NCBI RefSeq assembly: GCF_018457165.1
Contig: NZ_JAFMNX010000004.1
Span: 124,001-188,000 of the forward strand
Length of the DNA: 64,000 bases
Reading direction: 5' to 3'
Source of the DNA: Tianweitania aestuarii
Lineage (GTDB): Bacteria; Pseudomonadota; Alphaproteobacteria; Rhizobiales; Rhizobiaceae
The notes beneath the pieces were generated by a model. It searched no databases and was not told the DNA's origin. It worked only from the letters and a program-made list of their open reading frames with translations. This document shows positions 1-9,907 of the stretch, piece after piece. The translations under genes and the position numbers were made by a program. Within the stretch, counting starts at the first letter, position 1. The number at the start of each line of letters is the position of its first letter.

Positions 1-1243
1 GGTTGCCGCCTGACAGGTTGCGAGTGGCCTGGTTGAGATGGGGTGGCTGGATGCGCAGCCGCTCGACCAGGGAATTGGCCGCAGCACGCTCTTGCCCGCC
101 GCGCACGATGCCGGCGCGCGAAAAGCGGCTGAGTTCGGGCAGCGTAAGGTTCTCGCGCACCGTCATGTCGGTTACCAGACCTTCATGACGGCGGTCTTCC
201 GGGATGAGTGCGAAGCCCTGCTTCTTGGCGCTGCGGGGTGTACGCGGATCGGATGGTTTGCCGGCGACAGTCACCGAACCACCCGAACGGGGCAGGGCAC
301 CGATCAGGGACAAAGCAAGCTCGCTCCGGCCGGCGCCCATCAAACCCGCAATGCCGAAGATCTCGCCGCGCCGAACATCGAGATCGACGCCGCGCAGCAT
401 ATGGCCTTGTGTCAGACCGCGAACCTGGAGCAGCGGCTCGCCGATCGTGACCTGTTCTTTGGGATAAAGCTGCTCGATGTCGCGGCCGACCATCATCTGG
501 ACGATGCCAGCGCGGGACGTTTCGGCAACAGGCAAGGTAGCAACCAGCTTGCCGTCGCGCAGAACGGTGACACGGTCAACAAGATCAAGCACTTCGTCGA
601 GATAGTGCGAGATATAGATGATGGTGACACCGTTGTCGCGCAGAGCGCGGACGATGCCGAACAGAAGTTCAGCTTCGCTGTCGCTCAAGGATGCAGTAGG
701 TTCATCCAGGATGAGGATGCGCGGCTTTCGCACGATCGCTGCGGCAATCGCCGCCTGTTCACGCTGCGCCACGCTCAACTCGCTGACGAGCGTGTCGGCA
801 TCAAAGGTTGCACCAACCTGTCTCAACGCGTCGGCTGTTTGCTTCCGCATGGTCGAGAGATCAAGCACGCCTCCGGCAAGCGTGATCTCCTGTCCAAGGA
901 ACACATTCCGCGTGACATCGAGCTGGGCGACCAGCGGCTGGTCCTGATGCACGATGGCGATGCCATTGGCTTCTGCGTCACGCGGATCGCGCAGCTGCAC
1001 ACTCTTGCCACCAACCAGGATCTCGCCGCGTGTGGCTTGATAAACGCCAGTCAGCACCTTGACCAGCGTCGACTTGCCCGCACCGTTTTGGCCAAGGAAT
1101 GCGTGAATCTCACCGGCGCGGATCTCAAGCGAAACATCGCTCAGGGCAACAACGCCGGGGAACTCCTTGCCGATGCCACGGCATTCCAGAACGGAGGTTG
1201 TCGCAGCTTCTTGATGGCGCGCAACATCGATGGTGCTTGTCAT
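1..1243 (-). CDS. Sugar ABC transporter ATP-binding protein, RbsA/MglA type (3' end missing)
   Basis: Reading down from an ATG at 1243 the frame stays open to the window edge for about 414 residues, so the C-terminus is missing. The protein is a double ATPase of the ribose/galactose (CUT2) type. Walker A GQNGAGKST lies at residues 51-59 and Walker B ILILDEPTASLS near 180. The second half has the degenerate P-loop GLMGAGRSE typical of this family. The second-domain signature LSGGN falls right at the window edge. It would energise import by the binding protein encoded 70 bp upstream, and the membrane component should lie beyond the left edge. The assignment to a monosaccharide transporter is sure; the substrate is not visible. 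Confidence 0.93.
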   Translation of the reverse strand, partial: MTSTIDVARHQEAATTSVLECRGIGKEFPGVVALSDVSLEIRAGEIHAFLGQNGAGKSTLVKVLTGVYQATRGEILVGGKSVQLRDPRDAEANGIAIVHQDQPLVAQLDVTRNVFLGQEITLAGGVLDLSTMRKQTADALRQVGATFDADTLVSELSVAQREQAAIAAAIVRKPRILILDEPTASLSDSEAELLFGIVRALRDNGVTIIYISHYLDEVLDLVDRVTVLRDGKLVATLPVAETSRAGIVQMMVGRDIEQLYPKEQVTIGEPLLQVRGLTQGHMLRGVDLDVRRGEIFGIAGLMGAGRSELALSLIGALPRSGGSVTVAGKPSDPRTPRSAKKQGFALIPEDRRHEGLVTDMTVRENLTLPELSRFSRAGIVRGGQERAAANSLVERLRIQPPHLNQATRNLSGGN

Positions 1244-1277
1244 AGGACAGAACCTCGGCGGGACTTCATGCGGAAAA

Positions 1278-1302
1278 GGGTGGCGTTTGTTCTCCGCCAC
1301 CC
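1278..1302 (-). repeat. Intercistronic hairpin between binding-protein and ATPase genes
   Basis: GGGTGGCG at 1278-1285 pairs perfectly with CGCCACCC at 1295-1302 across a 9-nt loop. It lies just after the binding-protein stop and before the ATPase start, with no T-run. This is the usual place for a hairpin that protects or attenuates the 3' end of a highly expressed binding-protein message. Confidence 0.6.
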
Positions 1303-1313
1303 ATCGACGATGA

Positions 1314-2363
1314 TTAAGGAAGGATCGGATGGACGACGATCAATTCGCCGTTCTGCTCCCAACGCTCTTCGACATCTTCGCGCGGAATGGACATCTCGTC
1401 CCAGATTCCAGCGCCCCAACGCTTTTCGGCTGAGGCAACGCCGTTGGCGTGGGTTGCAAGCCAGGCATCGGTGAACAGCGTGCTCGGGAAGTCCGTCTCG
1501 CCAGCCATGCCTTTCAGCAGGATTTCAGCGGCAAGCGAACCGATGCGTGGAACGTCCTGCACGACGGTCGCGACGAATGGGCTTTCCTCGTCCAGCAGCA
1601 TCTGGAAACCGACCCGGTCGCCATCGATTGAAGCGATCTTGATCTCGTTGCGATCGTTGCGGCGCACGGCTTCAACAGCACCGGAAACGAGCAGGTCATA
1701 TGCACCCCAAACAGCGGCAACGCTGCCTGGCTCTGGATTTGCGGTGAGGATGTCTTCCATCTGCGCTTGAACACGCGCAGCACTATGCTCGGTTGGCACT
1801 TCATGCAGCTTGACCTGCGGATAATCCGCGACCATCGCCTGAAGGATCCGCTTGCGTGTCTCCAGAATTGGCGCGCCCGGCACCCAAAATACGTAAACAT
1901 CGCCCTTGTAGTCGATGCTCGACAAAAGCGCGCGGCTGACGATTGCCGACATCAAGGCATCGTCGCCACCCACATCGGCCAGAACGCCTTCCGTCTTGGA
2001 TCCAATCGAGGTGGTCACGACAGGGATGCCGGCTGCATTTGCCTTCGCCACCACGGGTGCCAGCTGCTGCGCATCGCCGAGCTGAACCACGATGCCGGAA
2101 ACGCCTGAATTGATCAGACTTTCGATATTTTCGTTGTGCTTGCGCGGATCCGCGCCGCCGTCAGTAACGACGACTTCCGCACCCGCTGCCTTCAACGCCT
2201 TCTCTGCACCAGCAATGATGTCGCGGTTGTAGTCGTTGGTGATTTCGCGCGCGGCGATACCGATTTTCTTGCCAGCAGCCTCCTGTGCATGAGCCGTGCC
2301 GGTGAGCGCCGCCAACCCGATGGCCGCGGAAAGGGCCAGACCCTTCAGCGTTTCTGAAATCAT
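1314..2363 (-). CDS. Sugar ABC transporter substrate-binding protein (RbsB-like)
   Basis: 349-residue periplasmic binding protein of the ribose/galactose group (type 1 periplasmic fold). A clear Sec signal peptide ends at about AHA-QEA (residues 24-27). The mature start (KKIGIAAREITNDYNRDI) and the repeated motif around VTDGGADPRKHNENIESLI match the Peripla_BP_4 family. The start is supported by AGGAGG about 8 nt upstream. It is the first gene of a transporter operon that continues into the RbsA-type ATPase. The ligand is unknown; the family binds free monosaccharides or sugar-like signals. Confidence 0.92.
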   Translation of the reverse strand: MISETLKGLALSAAIGLAALTGTAHAQEAAGKKIGIAAREITNDYNRDIIAGAEKALKAAGAEVVVTDGGADPRKHNENIESLINSGVSGIVVQLGDAQQLAPVVAKANAAGIPVVTTSIGSKTEGVLADVGGDDALMSAIVSRALLSSIDYKGDVYVFWVPGAPILETRKRILQAMVADYPQVKLHEVPTEHSAARVQAQMEDILTANPEPGSVAAVWGAYDLLVSGAVEAVRRNDRNEIKIASIDGDRVGFQMLLDEESPFVATVVQDVPRIGSLAAEILLKGMAGETDFPSTLFTDAWLATHANGVASAEKRWGAGIWDEMSIPREDVEERWEQNGELIVVHPILP

Positions 2364-2730
2364 GATGTTTCCTCCTGCCGCCGGTCTACCTACCAGCTGT
2401 TAGCATCATTTATGGCGAGCAATTATTCGCACGGCAAGCAGAAAATCATCCATATAGTTTATACAGGCCACTCAGCAGATGCTGGATCGCGAGCAAAAGC
2501 TCATTGTTGATGAGGTGCGATTTATTTGCTTCCAGAGATAATTGGCGTCTGATGCGCGCGAGACGAGGGCGGCATCCATGCCGACCTGCTTACCCCCAGC
2601 TCTCCAAGCTGATCCCGTCTTCCTGCTTGCTGCGCGCGAAGACGTGGATTAAAAGTCCACAAAAATCGGCTTCAGCCGCTCAAACAGGGAACGCGACAAA
2701 TACCGGCAGCACCAAGGCTGTCATCTATCA
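2364..2730. other. Divergent promoter region between sugar ABC operon and gcv operon
   Basis: No convincing gene lies in this 367-bp stretch. It must carry the leftward promoter for the sugar transporter and the rightward promoter for the glycine riboswitch transcript. A weak dyad, GCGAGCAATTATTCGC near 2415-2430, could be an operator for the sugar operon, but nothing else supports it. Confidence 0.5.
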
Positions 2731-2892
2731 AGATGAGTGGAAGAGATCGGCTTTCAGGCCGGCGCCGAAGGAGCAACCGCCCCGGAAACTCTCAGGCAAA
2801 GTGGACCTCTCATCTTCGCAAATCTGGAAAGAAATTCGGCCGCAAAGCTGGATTCGCCGACGGGATAACACTCTCAGGCACACAGGACAGAT
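2731..2892 (+). promoter_or_regulatory. Tandem glycine riboswitch (two aptamers)
   Basis: Aptamer 1 spans 2731-2815. Its P1 is AGATGAG (2731-2737) with CTCATCT (2809-2815), and it contains the conserved blocks GCGCCGAAGGAGCAA and AAACTCTCAGGCAAA. Aptamer 2 spans about 2822-2892, with P1 ATCTG/CAGAT and the conserved CACTCTCAGGCAC block. The arrangement is the cooperative tandem form known upstream of gcv operons. Glycine binding should switch on expression of the cleavage system that degrades glycine. Confidence 0.95.
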
Positions 2893-2902
2893 GGGGCTCC
2901 AC

Positions 2903-2949
2903 GCGCGGCAACGCGCATCATCGCCGCTTCAAGAAAGCGGCTTCGGGAG
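2903..2949 (+). promoter_or_regulatory. Expression platform of the glycine riboswitch
   Basis: Two hairpins lie between aptamer 2 and gcvT: GCGCG-GCAA-CGCGC (2903-2916, GNRA tetraloop) and CCGCTT-caaga-AAGCGG (2924-2940). The second ends a few bases before the ribosome-binding site GGGAG (2945-2949). Neither is followed by a T-run, so control at translation initiation is more likely than transcription termination. That is an inference from layout. Confidence 0.5.
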
Positions 2950-2957
2950 CACACTGA

Positions 2958-4094
2958 ATGGACCATCAATCCACCCTGCACCAAACGCCGCTGCACCCGC
3001 TTCATGTCCGGTTGAACGCCAGGCTGGTGCCTTTCGCCGGCTATGACATGCCGGTGCAATACCCCCTCGGCATCATGAAAGAGCATCTGCAAACCCGCTC
3101 AGGCGCCGGCCTGTTCGATGTTTCGCATATGGGTCAGGTCGTGGTGAAAGCGCAGTCTGGCAACTATGCCGACGCAGCGCTTGCGCTTGAAGCACTGGTG
3201 CCCGTCGACCTGCTCGGCCTGAAAGCGGGACGGCAGCGCTACGGCTTTTTCACCAATGACGAAGGCGGCATCCTCGACGATCTGATGATCACCAATCGCG
3301 GCGATCATCTCTTGGTTGTCGTCAACGCCGCCTGCAAGGAAGCCGATCTCGCTTATATGGAGGCTAAGCTGACGTCCTGCGCGGTGAACCTGCTTGAAGA
3401 TCGGGCTTTGCTCGCGCTGCAGGGCCCGCGCGCCGAAGCCGTTCTGGCCACGCTATGGGACGGTGTTTCGGCCATGAAGTTCATGGATGTGCGCGATGCC
3501 ACCTTGTGCGGTGCAGCCTGCATCGTGTCCCGCTCGGGCTATTCCGGCGAGGACGGGTTCGAGATCTCGGTGCCGGCGGAAAAAGCGGAAGAGCTGGCGC
3601 AGGCGCTGCTCGACCATCCCGATTGCGAGGCGATCGGCCTTGGCGCGCGTGACTCCCTGCGGCTCGAAGCGGGGCTTTGCCTTTACGGCAGCGATATCGA
3701 CACCACGACCTCGCCGGTGGAGGCCGCGCTCGAATGGGCGATCCAGAAGGCGCGCCGCACGGGCGGCGCTCGGGAAGGGGGCTTCCCCGGTTCCGCACGC
3801 ATTCTGGAGGAACTGAACAACGGTGCGGCTCGCCGTAGGGTCGGCTTGAAGCCGGACGGCAAGGCACCCGTGCGCGCTCATGCCACGCTTTTCAGAGATG
3901 CCGGTGGTCGGGAGCCGATCGGCGAGGTGACGTCGGGCACGTTCGGCCCTTCGGTGGAGAGCCCCGTTGCAATGGGCTATCTGCCGGCCGACTTGGCTGC
4001 TGCCGGTACGCAGGTCTTTGCGGAAGTGCGCGGCAAGTACCTGCCCATGACCGTGGCATCGCTGCCCTTCATCACGCCGACCTATAAACGCTGA
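2958..4094 (+). CDS. gcvT: Glycine cleavage system T protein (aminomethyltransferase)
   Basis: 378 residues, close to the usual length. It transfers the methylene group from aminomethyl-lipoyl-GcvH to tetrahydrofolate and releases ammonia. The N-terminal stretch with [12 protein letters not shown] and [11 protein letters not shown], the central [17 protein letters not shown] and the C-terminal [11 protein letters not shown] are family hallmarks. The start ATG at 2958 has GGGAG 8 nt upstream. It is the first gene of gcvTHP under the tandem glycine riboswitch, in the cytosol, and feeds one-carbon metabolism. Confidence 0.97.
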   Translation: MDHQSTLHQTPLHPLHVRLNARLVPFAGYDMPVQYPLGIMKEHLQTRSGAGLFDVSHMGQVVVKAQSGNYADAALALEALVPVDLLGLKAGRQRYGFFTNDEGGILDDLMITNRGDHLLVVVNAACKEADLAYMEAKLTSCAVNLLEDRALLALQGPRAEAVLATLWDGVSAMKFMDVRDATLCGAACIVSRSGYSGEDGFEISVPAEKAEELAQALLDHPDCEAIGLGARDSLRLEAGLCLYGSDIDTTTSPVEAALEWAIQKARRTGGAREGGFPGSARILEELNNGAARRRVGLKPDGKAPVRAHATLFRDAGGREPIGEVTSGTFGPSVESPVAMGYLPADLAAAGTQVFAEVRGKYLPMTVASLPFITPTYKR

Positions 4095-4171
4095 ACACCC
4101 TTTCGGACTCTTTGACCGGATCTCGCTGCAGCGCAGGCTTCCGGTCCACACATCCATTTTGGAGACAAGAC

Positions 4172-4531
4172 ATGCTGAAATTCACCGCCGAACACGAATG
4201 GCTGAAACTCGATAACGGCGTTGCCGCCGTTGGCATCACGCAGCACGCCGCCGAACAGCTGGGCGATCTCGTTTTCGTGGAACTGCCGGAAGTCGGTGCC
4301 GAGCTTACCAAGGGCGGCAATGCCGCTACTGTTGAAAGCGTCAAGGCGGCGTCCGACGTTTATGCGCCGCTTGATGGCGAAGTCACAGAGGTTAACCAGG
4401 CGCTGGTGGACGACCCGTCGCTCGTAAACTCCGATCCGCAGACTGCCTGGTTCTTCAAGATCAAGCTCAAGAACCCGGCGGATGCCGACGCCCTGCTCGA
4501 TGAAGCAGCCTATCAGGACCTCATCGCATGA
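4172..4531 (+). CDS. gcvH: Glycine cleavage system H protein
   Basis: 119-residue lipoyl carrier protein. The lipoylation site is Lys58 in ESVKAASD, in the canonical context before VYAPLDGEV. The start at 4172 ([10 protein letters not shown]) is chosen over an upstream in-frame ATG because GGAGA lies just before it and homologues start there. Its last four bases overlap the start of gcvP (ATGA), so translation of the two is probably coupled. It shuttles the aminomethyl group from GcvP to GcvT. Confidence 0.97.
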   Translation: MLKFTAEHEWLKLDNGVAAVGITQHAAEQLGDLVFVELPEVGAELTKGGNAATVESVKAASDVYAPLDGEVTEVNQALVDDPSLVNSDPQTAWFFKIKLKNPADADALLDEAAYQDLIA

Positions 4532-7392
4532 GCGATTCCACCGACTTCCATTTTACGGATTACGATCCGTATGATTTTGCCAACCGTCGCCACATCGGTC
4601 CGTCACCGGCCGAAATGGAGGCGATGCTGGACGTGATCGGCTATGCGTCGCTTGATGCACTGATCGATGCCACGGTTCCCGCATCCATCCGCCAGCAAAA
4701 GCCGCTGAGCTGGGGCGCAGCCCTGACGGAGCGCGAAGCGCTCGACCGGCTGCGCGAGACCGCCAACAAGAACCAGGTGCTGACCTCGCTGATCGGGCAG
4801 GGCTATTACGGCACGGTGACGCCGCCGGTGATCCAGCGCAACATCCTGGAAAACCCTGCTTGGTACACGGCCTACACACCGTATCAGCCGGAAATCAGTC
4901 AGGGCCGTCTTGAGGCGCTCCTGAACTTCCAGACCATGATCTGCGACCTGACCGGGCTCGATGTCGCCAATGCCTCGCTGCTCGACGAGGCCACAGCCGC
5001 CGCCGAGGCCATGGCCCTGTGCAAGCGCCAATCCAAGAACAAGGTCACCGCGTTCTTCGTCGACCAGGCCTGTCATCCGCAAACTATCGCGCTGATCGAA
5101 ACGCGCGCAGCCCCCCTTGGCTGGACAGTGATCGTGGGCGACCCGATGACCGATCTGGATCCCGCCGACGTGTTCGGCGCTATCTTCCAGTATCCCGGCA
5201 CGCACGGCCATATCCACGATTTCTCCGGCCTGATCGCCCGCCTTCACCAAACCGGCGCAGTGGCTGCCGTTGCCGCCGATCTTCTGGCGCTGACGCTTCT
5301 TAAATCGCCGGGCGAAATGGATGCCGATATAGCGATCGGCACCTCGCAGCGCTTGGGCGTGCCGGTTGGATATGGCGGCCCGCACGCCGCCTATATGGCG
5401 GTGAAGGATTCCCATAAGCGCGCGATGCCTGGCCGTTTGGTGAGCGTCTCAGTGGATGCACGCGGCAATCGCGCTTATCGGCTGGCGCTGCAAACCCGCG
5501 AGCAGCATATTCGCCGCGAAAAGGCGACGTCGAACATCTGCACCGCGCAGGTTCTGCTTGCCGTGATGGCCTCGATGTACGGCGTGTTCCACGGCCCCGA
5601 CGGGTTGAAGGCGATTGCTCAGCAGGTCCACAAGAAGGCCGTGCTGATGGCCAAGGGATTGGAAAAGCTCGGCTACACGATCGAGCCGGAAGCCTTTTTC
5701 GACACCATCACCGTTGATGTCGGTCACATGCAGGGGCTGATCCTGCGTGCTGCCGTGGCCGAGGGTGTCAACCTGCGCAAGGTTGGAACCACCAAGATCG
5801 GCATGTCGCTGGATGAGCGCACACGGCCGTCAACGCTGGAAGCAGTTTGGCGCGCCTTTGGCGGCACTTTCGCGGTTGCCGACTTCACGGCCGATTACCG
5901 GCTGCCGTCTGCGCTTCTGCGGAAATCGGCTTACATGACGCATCCGATCTTCCACATGAACCGGGCGGAAAGCGAGATGACGCGCTATATCCGCCGGCTT
6001 TCGGATCGCGATCTGGCGCTCGACCGCTCGATGATCCCGCTCGGCTCCTGCACGATGAAGCTGAATGCCACGGCCGAAATGCTGCCGATCACTTGGCCGG
6101 AGTTCGCCGACATCCACCCCTTCGTGCCGGCCGATCAGGCGCTCGGCTACAAGGAGATGATCGACGATCTCTCGGACAAGCTGTGCCAGGTCACCGGCTA
6201 TGACGCGTTTTCCATGCAGCCGAACTCCGGCGCACAAGGGGAGTACGCCGGCCTGCTGACCATCCGCAACTATCACCGCGCCAACAACGAACCGCATCGT
6301 GATGTGTGCTTAATCCCAACCTCCGCGCATGGCACCAATCCGGCCTCCGCGCAGATGGCTGGCATGAAGGTGGTTCCGGTAAAGGCGCGCGAAAACGGTG
6401 ATGTCGATCTCGAGGACTTCCGCGCCAAGGCCGAGCAGCACGCGGCAAACCTGTCCTGCTGCATGATCACCTATCCGTCCACGCATGGTGTGTTCGAAGA
6501 AACGGTGCGGCAGATCTGCGAGATCACCCATGCCCATGGCGGACAGGTCTATCTTGACGGCGCCAACATGAATGCGATGGTCGGCCTGTCGCGGCCCGGC
6601 GACATCGGCTCCGATGTCAGCCATCTCAACCTGCACAAGACTTTCTGCATTCCCCATGGCGGTGGCGGACCGGGCATGGGTCCGATCGGCGTCAAAGCGC
6701 ATCTGGCAGCCCATCTGCCGGGGCATCCGCAAGATGGCGGCGGCGAGGGGGCTGTGTCCGCAGCTCCGTTCGGTTCGCCGTCGATCCTGCCGATCTCCTG
6801 GTCGTATTGCCTGATGATGGGCGGCGAGGGGCTCACACAGGCAACCAAGGTTGCGATCCTGAACGCCAACTATATCGCCGCACGGCTGAACGGCGCTTAT
6901 GACGTGCTCTACAAGTCGGAAGCGGGTCGCGTCGCGCATGAATGTATCATCGACACGCGTCCGCTCAATCCGGCCGCCGGCGTCACGGTCGACGATGTCG
7001 CCAAGCGCCTGATCGATTGCGGTTTCCACGCGCCCACCATGAGCTTCCCGGTTGCCGGCACGCTGATGATCGAACCCACGGAATCGGAAACGAAGGCGGA
7101 ACTCGACCGCTTCTGCGAGGCGATGCTGGCAATCCGCGAGGAAGCCCGCGCGATTGAAGACGGGCGGATGGACAAGACGAATAACCCGCTGAAAAACGCG
7201 CCGCACACCGTGGCGGACCTAATCGGCGAATGGGATCGTCCATATTCACGCGAACAAGCTTGCTACCCGCCCGGCGCCTTCCACGTCGACAAGTACTGGT
7301 CGCCGGTCAACCGCGTCGACAACGTCTACGGCGACCGCAACCTCATCTGCTCCTGCCCGCCCATGGAAGACTACGCCGAAGCGGCCGAGTAA
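4528..7392 (+). CDS. gcvP: Glycine dehydrogenase (decarboxylating), P protein
   Basis: 954-residue single-chain P protein, which decarboxylates glycine with pyridoxal phosphate and passes aminomethyl to GcvH. The PLP lysine is Lys704 in [17 protein letters not shown], followed by the conserved glycine-rich loop. The N-terminal half begins with the typical [17 protein letters not shown]. The gene starts inside the gcvH stop codon. It ends the operon; the L protein (lipoamide dehydrogenase) is not nearby and is normally shared with other complexes. Confidence 0.97.
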   Translation: MSDSTDFHFTDYDPYDFANRRHIGPSPAEMEAMLDVIGYASLDALIDATVPASIRQQKPLSWGAALTEREALDRLRETANKNQVLTSLIGQGYYGTVTPPVIQRNILENPAWYTAYTPYQPEISQGRLEALLNFQTMICDLTGLDVANASLLDEATAAAEAMALCKRQSKNKVTAFFVDQACHPQTIALIETRAAPLGWTVIVGDPMTDLDPADVFGAIFQYPGTHGHIHDFSGLIARLHQTGAVAAVAADLLALTLLKSPGEMDADIAIGTSQRLGVPVGYGGPHAAYMAVKDSHKRAMPGRLVSVSVDARGNRAYRLALQTREQHIRREKATSNICTAQVLLAVMASMYGVFHGPDGLKAIAQQVHKKAVLMAKGLEKLGYTIEPEAFFDTITVDVGHMQGLILRAAVAEGVNLRKVGTTKIGMSLDERTRPSTLEAVWRAFGGTFAVADFTADYRLPSALLRKSAYMTHPIFHMNRAESEMTRYIRRLSDRDLALDRSMIPLGSCTMKLNATAEMLPITWPEFADIHPFVPADQALGYKEMIDDLSDKLCQVTGYDAFSMQPNSGAQGEYAGLLTIRNYHRANNEPHRDVCLIPTSAHGTNPASAQMAGMKVVPVKARENGDVDLEDFRAKAEQHAANLSCCMITYPSTHGVFEETVRQICEITHAHGGQVYLDGANMNAMVGLSRPGDIGSDVSHLNLHKTFCIPHGGGGPGMGPIGVKAHLAAHLPGHPQDGGGEGAVSAAPFGSPSILPISWSYCLMMGGEGLTQATKVAILNANYIAARLNGAYDVLYKSEAGRVAHECIIDTRPLNPAAGVTVDDVAKRLIDCGFHAPTMSFPVAGTLMIEPTESETKAELDRFCEAMLAIREEARAIEDGRMDKTNNPLKNAPHTVADLIGEWDRPYSREQACYPPGAFHVDKYWSPVNRVDNVYGDRNLICSCPPMEDYAEAAE

Positions 7393-7432
7393 TATCTGGA
7401 TTGGAGCTGAGGCGTTTCGCCAAACATTGAAG

Positions 7433-7481
7433 GCTGATGATCGAATTTAAGACCGGTTCTGCGGTCTGCTCGATCATCAGC
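7433..7481. terminator. Nested hairpin between convergent gcvP and SDR genes
   Basis: GCTGATGATCGA (7433-7444) pairs with TCGATCATCAGC (7470-7481), and an inner AGACCG/CGGTCT pair (7450-7467) stacks within it. The genes on both sides end toward it. There is no T-tract, so it is a terminator-like or message-protecting structure rather than a textbook intrinsic terminator. The rest of 7393-7574 shows nothing recognisable. Confidence 0.55.
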
Positions 7482-7574
7482 TTGTCACGAGCAACTCCGG
7501 TTTGACCTTCCAGCGCCTGGCAAAGGTGCCGACATCAATGGGAGCTTGATTGGCGTCTGCACCGCAGATCAACG

Positions 7575-8336
7575 TCACGTCAGACCGGCATCCACCAGGA
7601 AGTTTGCCCCTGTACAGCCGCTAGATGCGTCGGAGGCGAGGAACAGGGCCATGGCTGCGACGTGGGCGGGGGACAGGTCGATCTTGAGGGCTTGAGCGGC
7701 AAGGATTTCGGCGTCAGCTTCCGGCGAGCGCCAGAATGCGTTCTGCCGTTCGGTGCGAATTGCGCCTGGTATCAGGCAGTTCACGCGGACGCCGGAAGGG
7801 CCAAGTTCACGTGCGAGTGTCCGGGTCAATCCAACCACGGCGGCTTTCGCTGTCGTGTACCCGACCATGCCCGGCCTGCCTTTCATGAACGAGGTCGAGC
7901 TCGTCATCACGATCGAGCCGGAGCCTTGCGCGCACATGATGTTCGCTGCCACCTGTGATGCGAAGAACTGGTGATCGAGATTGACGGCGAGGTGCTTGCG
8001 CCAGTCGCCCGGTTCGACCTCGCTCATCGCATGGCGATCATCGCGCGACGCATTGTTGATGAGGATGTCGATGCGGCTGCGATCTCTGGCGATGGTCGCA
8101 AATGTTTCTCGCAATGGCTGCGTATCGGTGAGATCGAGGGCGTGAAAGCGCGCGCGGGGAACGGCCTGAGCCAAAGCTTCGCCGCTCGTCTCATCGATGT
8201 CCAGGAAATCGACGACGGCGCGCTGATCGGCAAAAGCCCGCACGAGAGAAGCGCCGATGCCGGTGGCCCCGCCGGTGATCACGACGGCCTTGCCTTCGAG
8301 ATCGGGATAGCGGGCAGAAAGCGGATCAGACGCCAT
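7575..8336 (-). CDS. Short-chain dehydrogenase/reductase, last gene of the sulfatase operon
   Basis: 253-residue classical SDR. The cofactor motif TGGATGIG is at residues 21-28, NNAS at 94-97, the catalytic serine is in TSSTS (about 145-149), and Tyr160-x3-Lys164 are intact. An acidic residue after strand 2 (FLDIDE, Asp45) suggests NAD rather than NADP. Its start overlaps the preceding sulfatase by 11 bp. By position it may oxidise the alcohol released by the sulfatases (inference). The substrate cannot be named from sequence. Confidence 0.88.
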   Translation of the reverse strand: MASDPLSARYPDLEGKAVVITGGATGIGASLVRAFADQRAVVDFLDIDETSGEALAQAVPRARFHALDLTDTQPLRETFATIARDRSRIDILINNASRDDRHAMSEVEPGDWRKHLAVNLDHQFFASQVAANIMCAQGSGSIVMTSSTSFMKGRPGMVGYTTAKAAVVGLTRTLARELGPSGVRVNCLIPGAIRTERQNAFWRSPEADAEILAAQALKIDLSPAHVAAMALFLASDASSGCTGANFLVDAGLT

Positions 8337-9825
8337 GCTGGCGCGCCGTGTTCGGCGGTGTCTTATGCGGGCCGCTGCCGATCGTTATGCCCTCTTGCCA
8401 ACCTTGCGTATGAACATCGCTGAGCACGCGCCAGCGGAAGATTTCGTCCAGCAGCGTGCGGCGGGTGTCGGCATGAGCCGGGTCGTTCCAGAGATTGCGC
8501 ATCTCATGCGGGTCAGCCTGGAGGTCAAACAGCTGCCCCTCGTCACCTTCCACGAAATGAACCAGCTTCCAGCGGCGATCGCGGATCATGGTCATGAACT
8601 GCGTGCCACTGAGGATGCGGTCTCCGGCATGTTCGGAAAACACATGCTCGCGGCTGGCTTGCGGTTCTGCGCCTTCTTCCACGACCGGCTTGAGCGACCG
8701 CGCTTCCATCCAGCGCGGAACGTCCAGGCCGGCGAATTCGAGGATGGTCGGCCCGAGATCGAAAAGCGACACGAGGTCGTCGATCGCTCCCGCCGCACGC
8801 ACCCGGCCGGGCGACCAGACGATGGCGGGAACGCGCACGCTTTCCTCATACATCGTCCACTTCTGGGAATGACCGTGATCGCCGAGGCAATCGCCGTGAT
8901 CGGAGGTGAAGATCACGATCGTGTCTTCAAGCACGCCGCGCGCTTCCAGCGCATCGATCAGATGTCCCATCTGTTCGTCGATCATCGAGACGTTGGCGAA
9001 GTAGTGCTCGCGTTGACGGCGCAGTTGTTCGGCCGTCGGATTTTCTAGGTGAACGACAGCGTCGTGGTCGACCGAAAGATGCTGCTCACGCAGCTTCCGG
9101 AGCGCCGAAGGCTGGCTGTCGAGTTCCGCTCGATCGAGAACGGGCAGCGGCAGGTCGCGATCCCTATAGAGTTCGACATACTCCGGCGTTGGATCATAGG
9201 GCGGATGGGGGCCGGGTATGCCGATCTGGAGAAAGAACGGTTCGGTCCCCGAATATTGCTCGAGCCAGTGCTTCGCGAGATCAGGCACGAAGTTGTCGGA
9301 ATGAAGCTCCGGCGGCAACTCCCAAGTGAAAGCGCCCAAGCTTTCCTTATAGTCATCGCGACGGCGATAAGTGACGCGGCTCGGCTTTTCCAATCCGCGC
9401 GCAAAGAACGCCTTGTCCCAATGATCAAGGAAGAACGGCAGGCGTGCGGTGGCGCGATCCTTGTTCTCGACGACATGGCGCTCGTGAAAACCGAACGCGT
9501 CCTCGAAGGGCGAGGTATGCATCTTTCCGACATTCACGCAGCGATAGCCGCTGGCGGATAGCTGCTGCACCCAGGTGTGGGTCCAAAGCTCGTCGTTGCG
9601 ATAGACCTTGGTGGTGTGCGGATAAAGCCCGGTAAACAGGCTGGCGCGCGAAGGCGCGCAGGAGGGCGAGGTGCAGTACATATGGGTAAAACACACACCC
9701 TCACGCGCCATGCGGTTGAGGTTGGGCGTATGCATGTAGTCGTAACCAGCCGCGCCGATCGTGTCGAAACGCTGCTGATCGGTGATGACGAAGACGATGT
9801 TGGGTCTTTTTGCCCGTTCCGGCAT
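8326..9825 (-). CDS. Cytosolic sulfatase 1 (formylglycine-dependent type I)
   Basis: 499-residue alkaline-phosphatase-superfamily sulfatase. The modification motif C-A-P-S-R is at residues 56-60, so Cys56 should become formylglycine. The metal-site motifs FVITDQQRFDT near the N-terminus and FTSDHGDCLGDHG in the second half are present. The start at 9825 is set by GGAGAGG 6-7 nt upstream, against a longer frame beginning at 9897. There is no signal peptide, so it should act in the cytosol. It closely resembles the second sulfatase at 13483-14964. A phosphonate or phosphate monoester substrate is possible in this family, but the adjacent FGE and SsuABC-like genes favour a sulfate ester. Confidence 0.9.
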   Translation of the reverse strand: MPERAKRPNIVFVITDQQRFDTIGAAGYDYMHTPNLNRMAREGVCFTHMYCTSPSCAPSRASLFTGLYPHTTKVYRNDELWTHTWVQQLSASGYRCVNVGKMHTSPFEDAFGFHERHVVENKDRATARLPFFLDHWDKAFFARGLEKPSRVTYRRRDDYKESLGAFTWELPPELHSDNFVPDLAKHWLEQYSGTEPFFLQIGIPGPHPPYDPTPEYVELYRDRDLPLPVLDRAELDSQPSALRKLREQHLSVDHDAVVHLENPTAEQLRRQREHYFANVSMIDEQMGHLIDALEARGVLEDTIVIFTSDHGDCLGDHGHSQKWTMYEESVRVPAIVWSPGRVRAAGAIDDLVSLFDLGPTILEFAGLDVPRWMEARSLKPVVEEGAEPQASREHVFSEHAGDRILSGTQFMTMIRDRRWKLVHFVEGDEGQLFDLQADPHEMRNLWNDPAHADTRRTLLDEIFRWRVLSDVHTQGWQEGITIGSGPHKTPPNTARQHGV

Positions 9826-9871
9826 TGACCTCTCCATATTTGTTTTTGACCGGCGAACGGGAAGGTCGAAC

Positions 9872-9895
9872 GCGCCGAGGCAAGAAACTCGGCGC
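9872..9895 (-). repeat. Intercistronic hairpin after the SsuA-like gene
   Basis: GCGCCGAG (9872-9879) and CTCGGCGC (9888-9895) form a perfect 8-bp stem in the 82-bp gap between the binding-protein stop and the sulfatase start. No T-run follows on the minus strand. It is probably a 3'-protecting or attenuating structure that lets the binding protein be made in excess. Confidence 0.55.
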
Positions 9896-9907
9896 ATTCG
9901 CAGGGGG

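Noticed and set aside
38-1474. Long plus-strand open frame (478 codons)
   Set aside because: It is antisense to the RbsA-type ATPase and the end of the binding-protein gene, shows no family motif and has no ribosome-binding site. The minus-strand reading gives clear Walker and signature motifs.
2504-3046. Open frame crossing the region before gcvT
   Set aside because: It runs through both glycine aptamers and into gcvT in another frame. The RNA structure explains the conservation.
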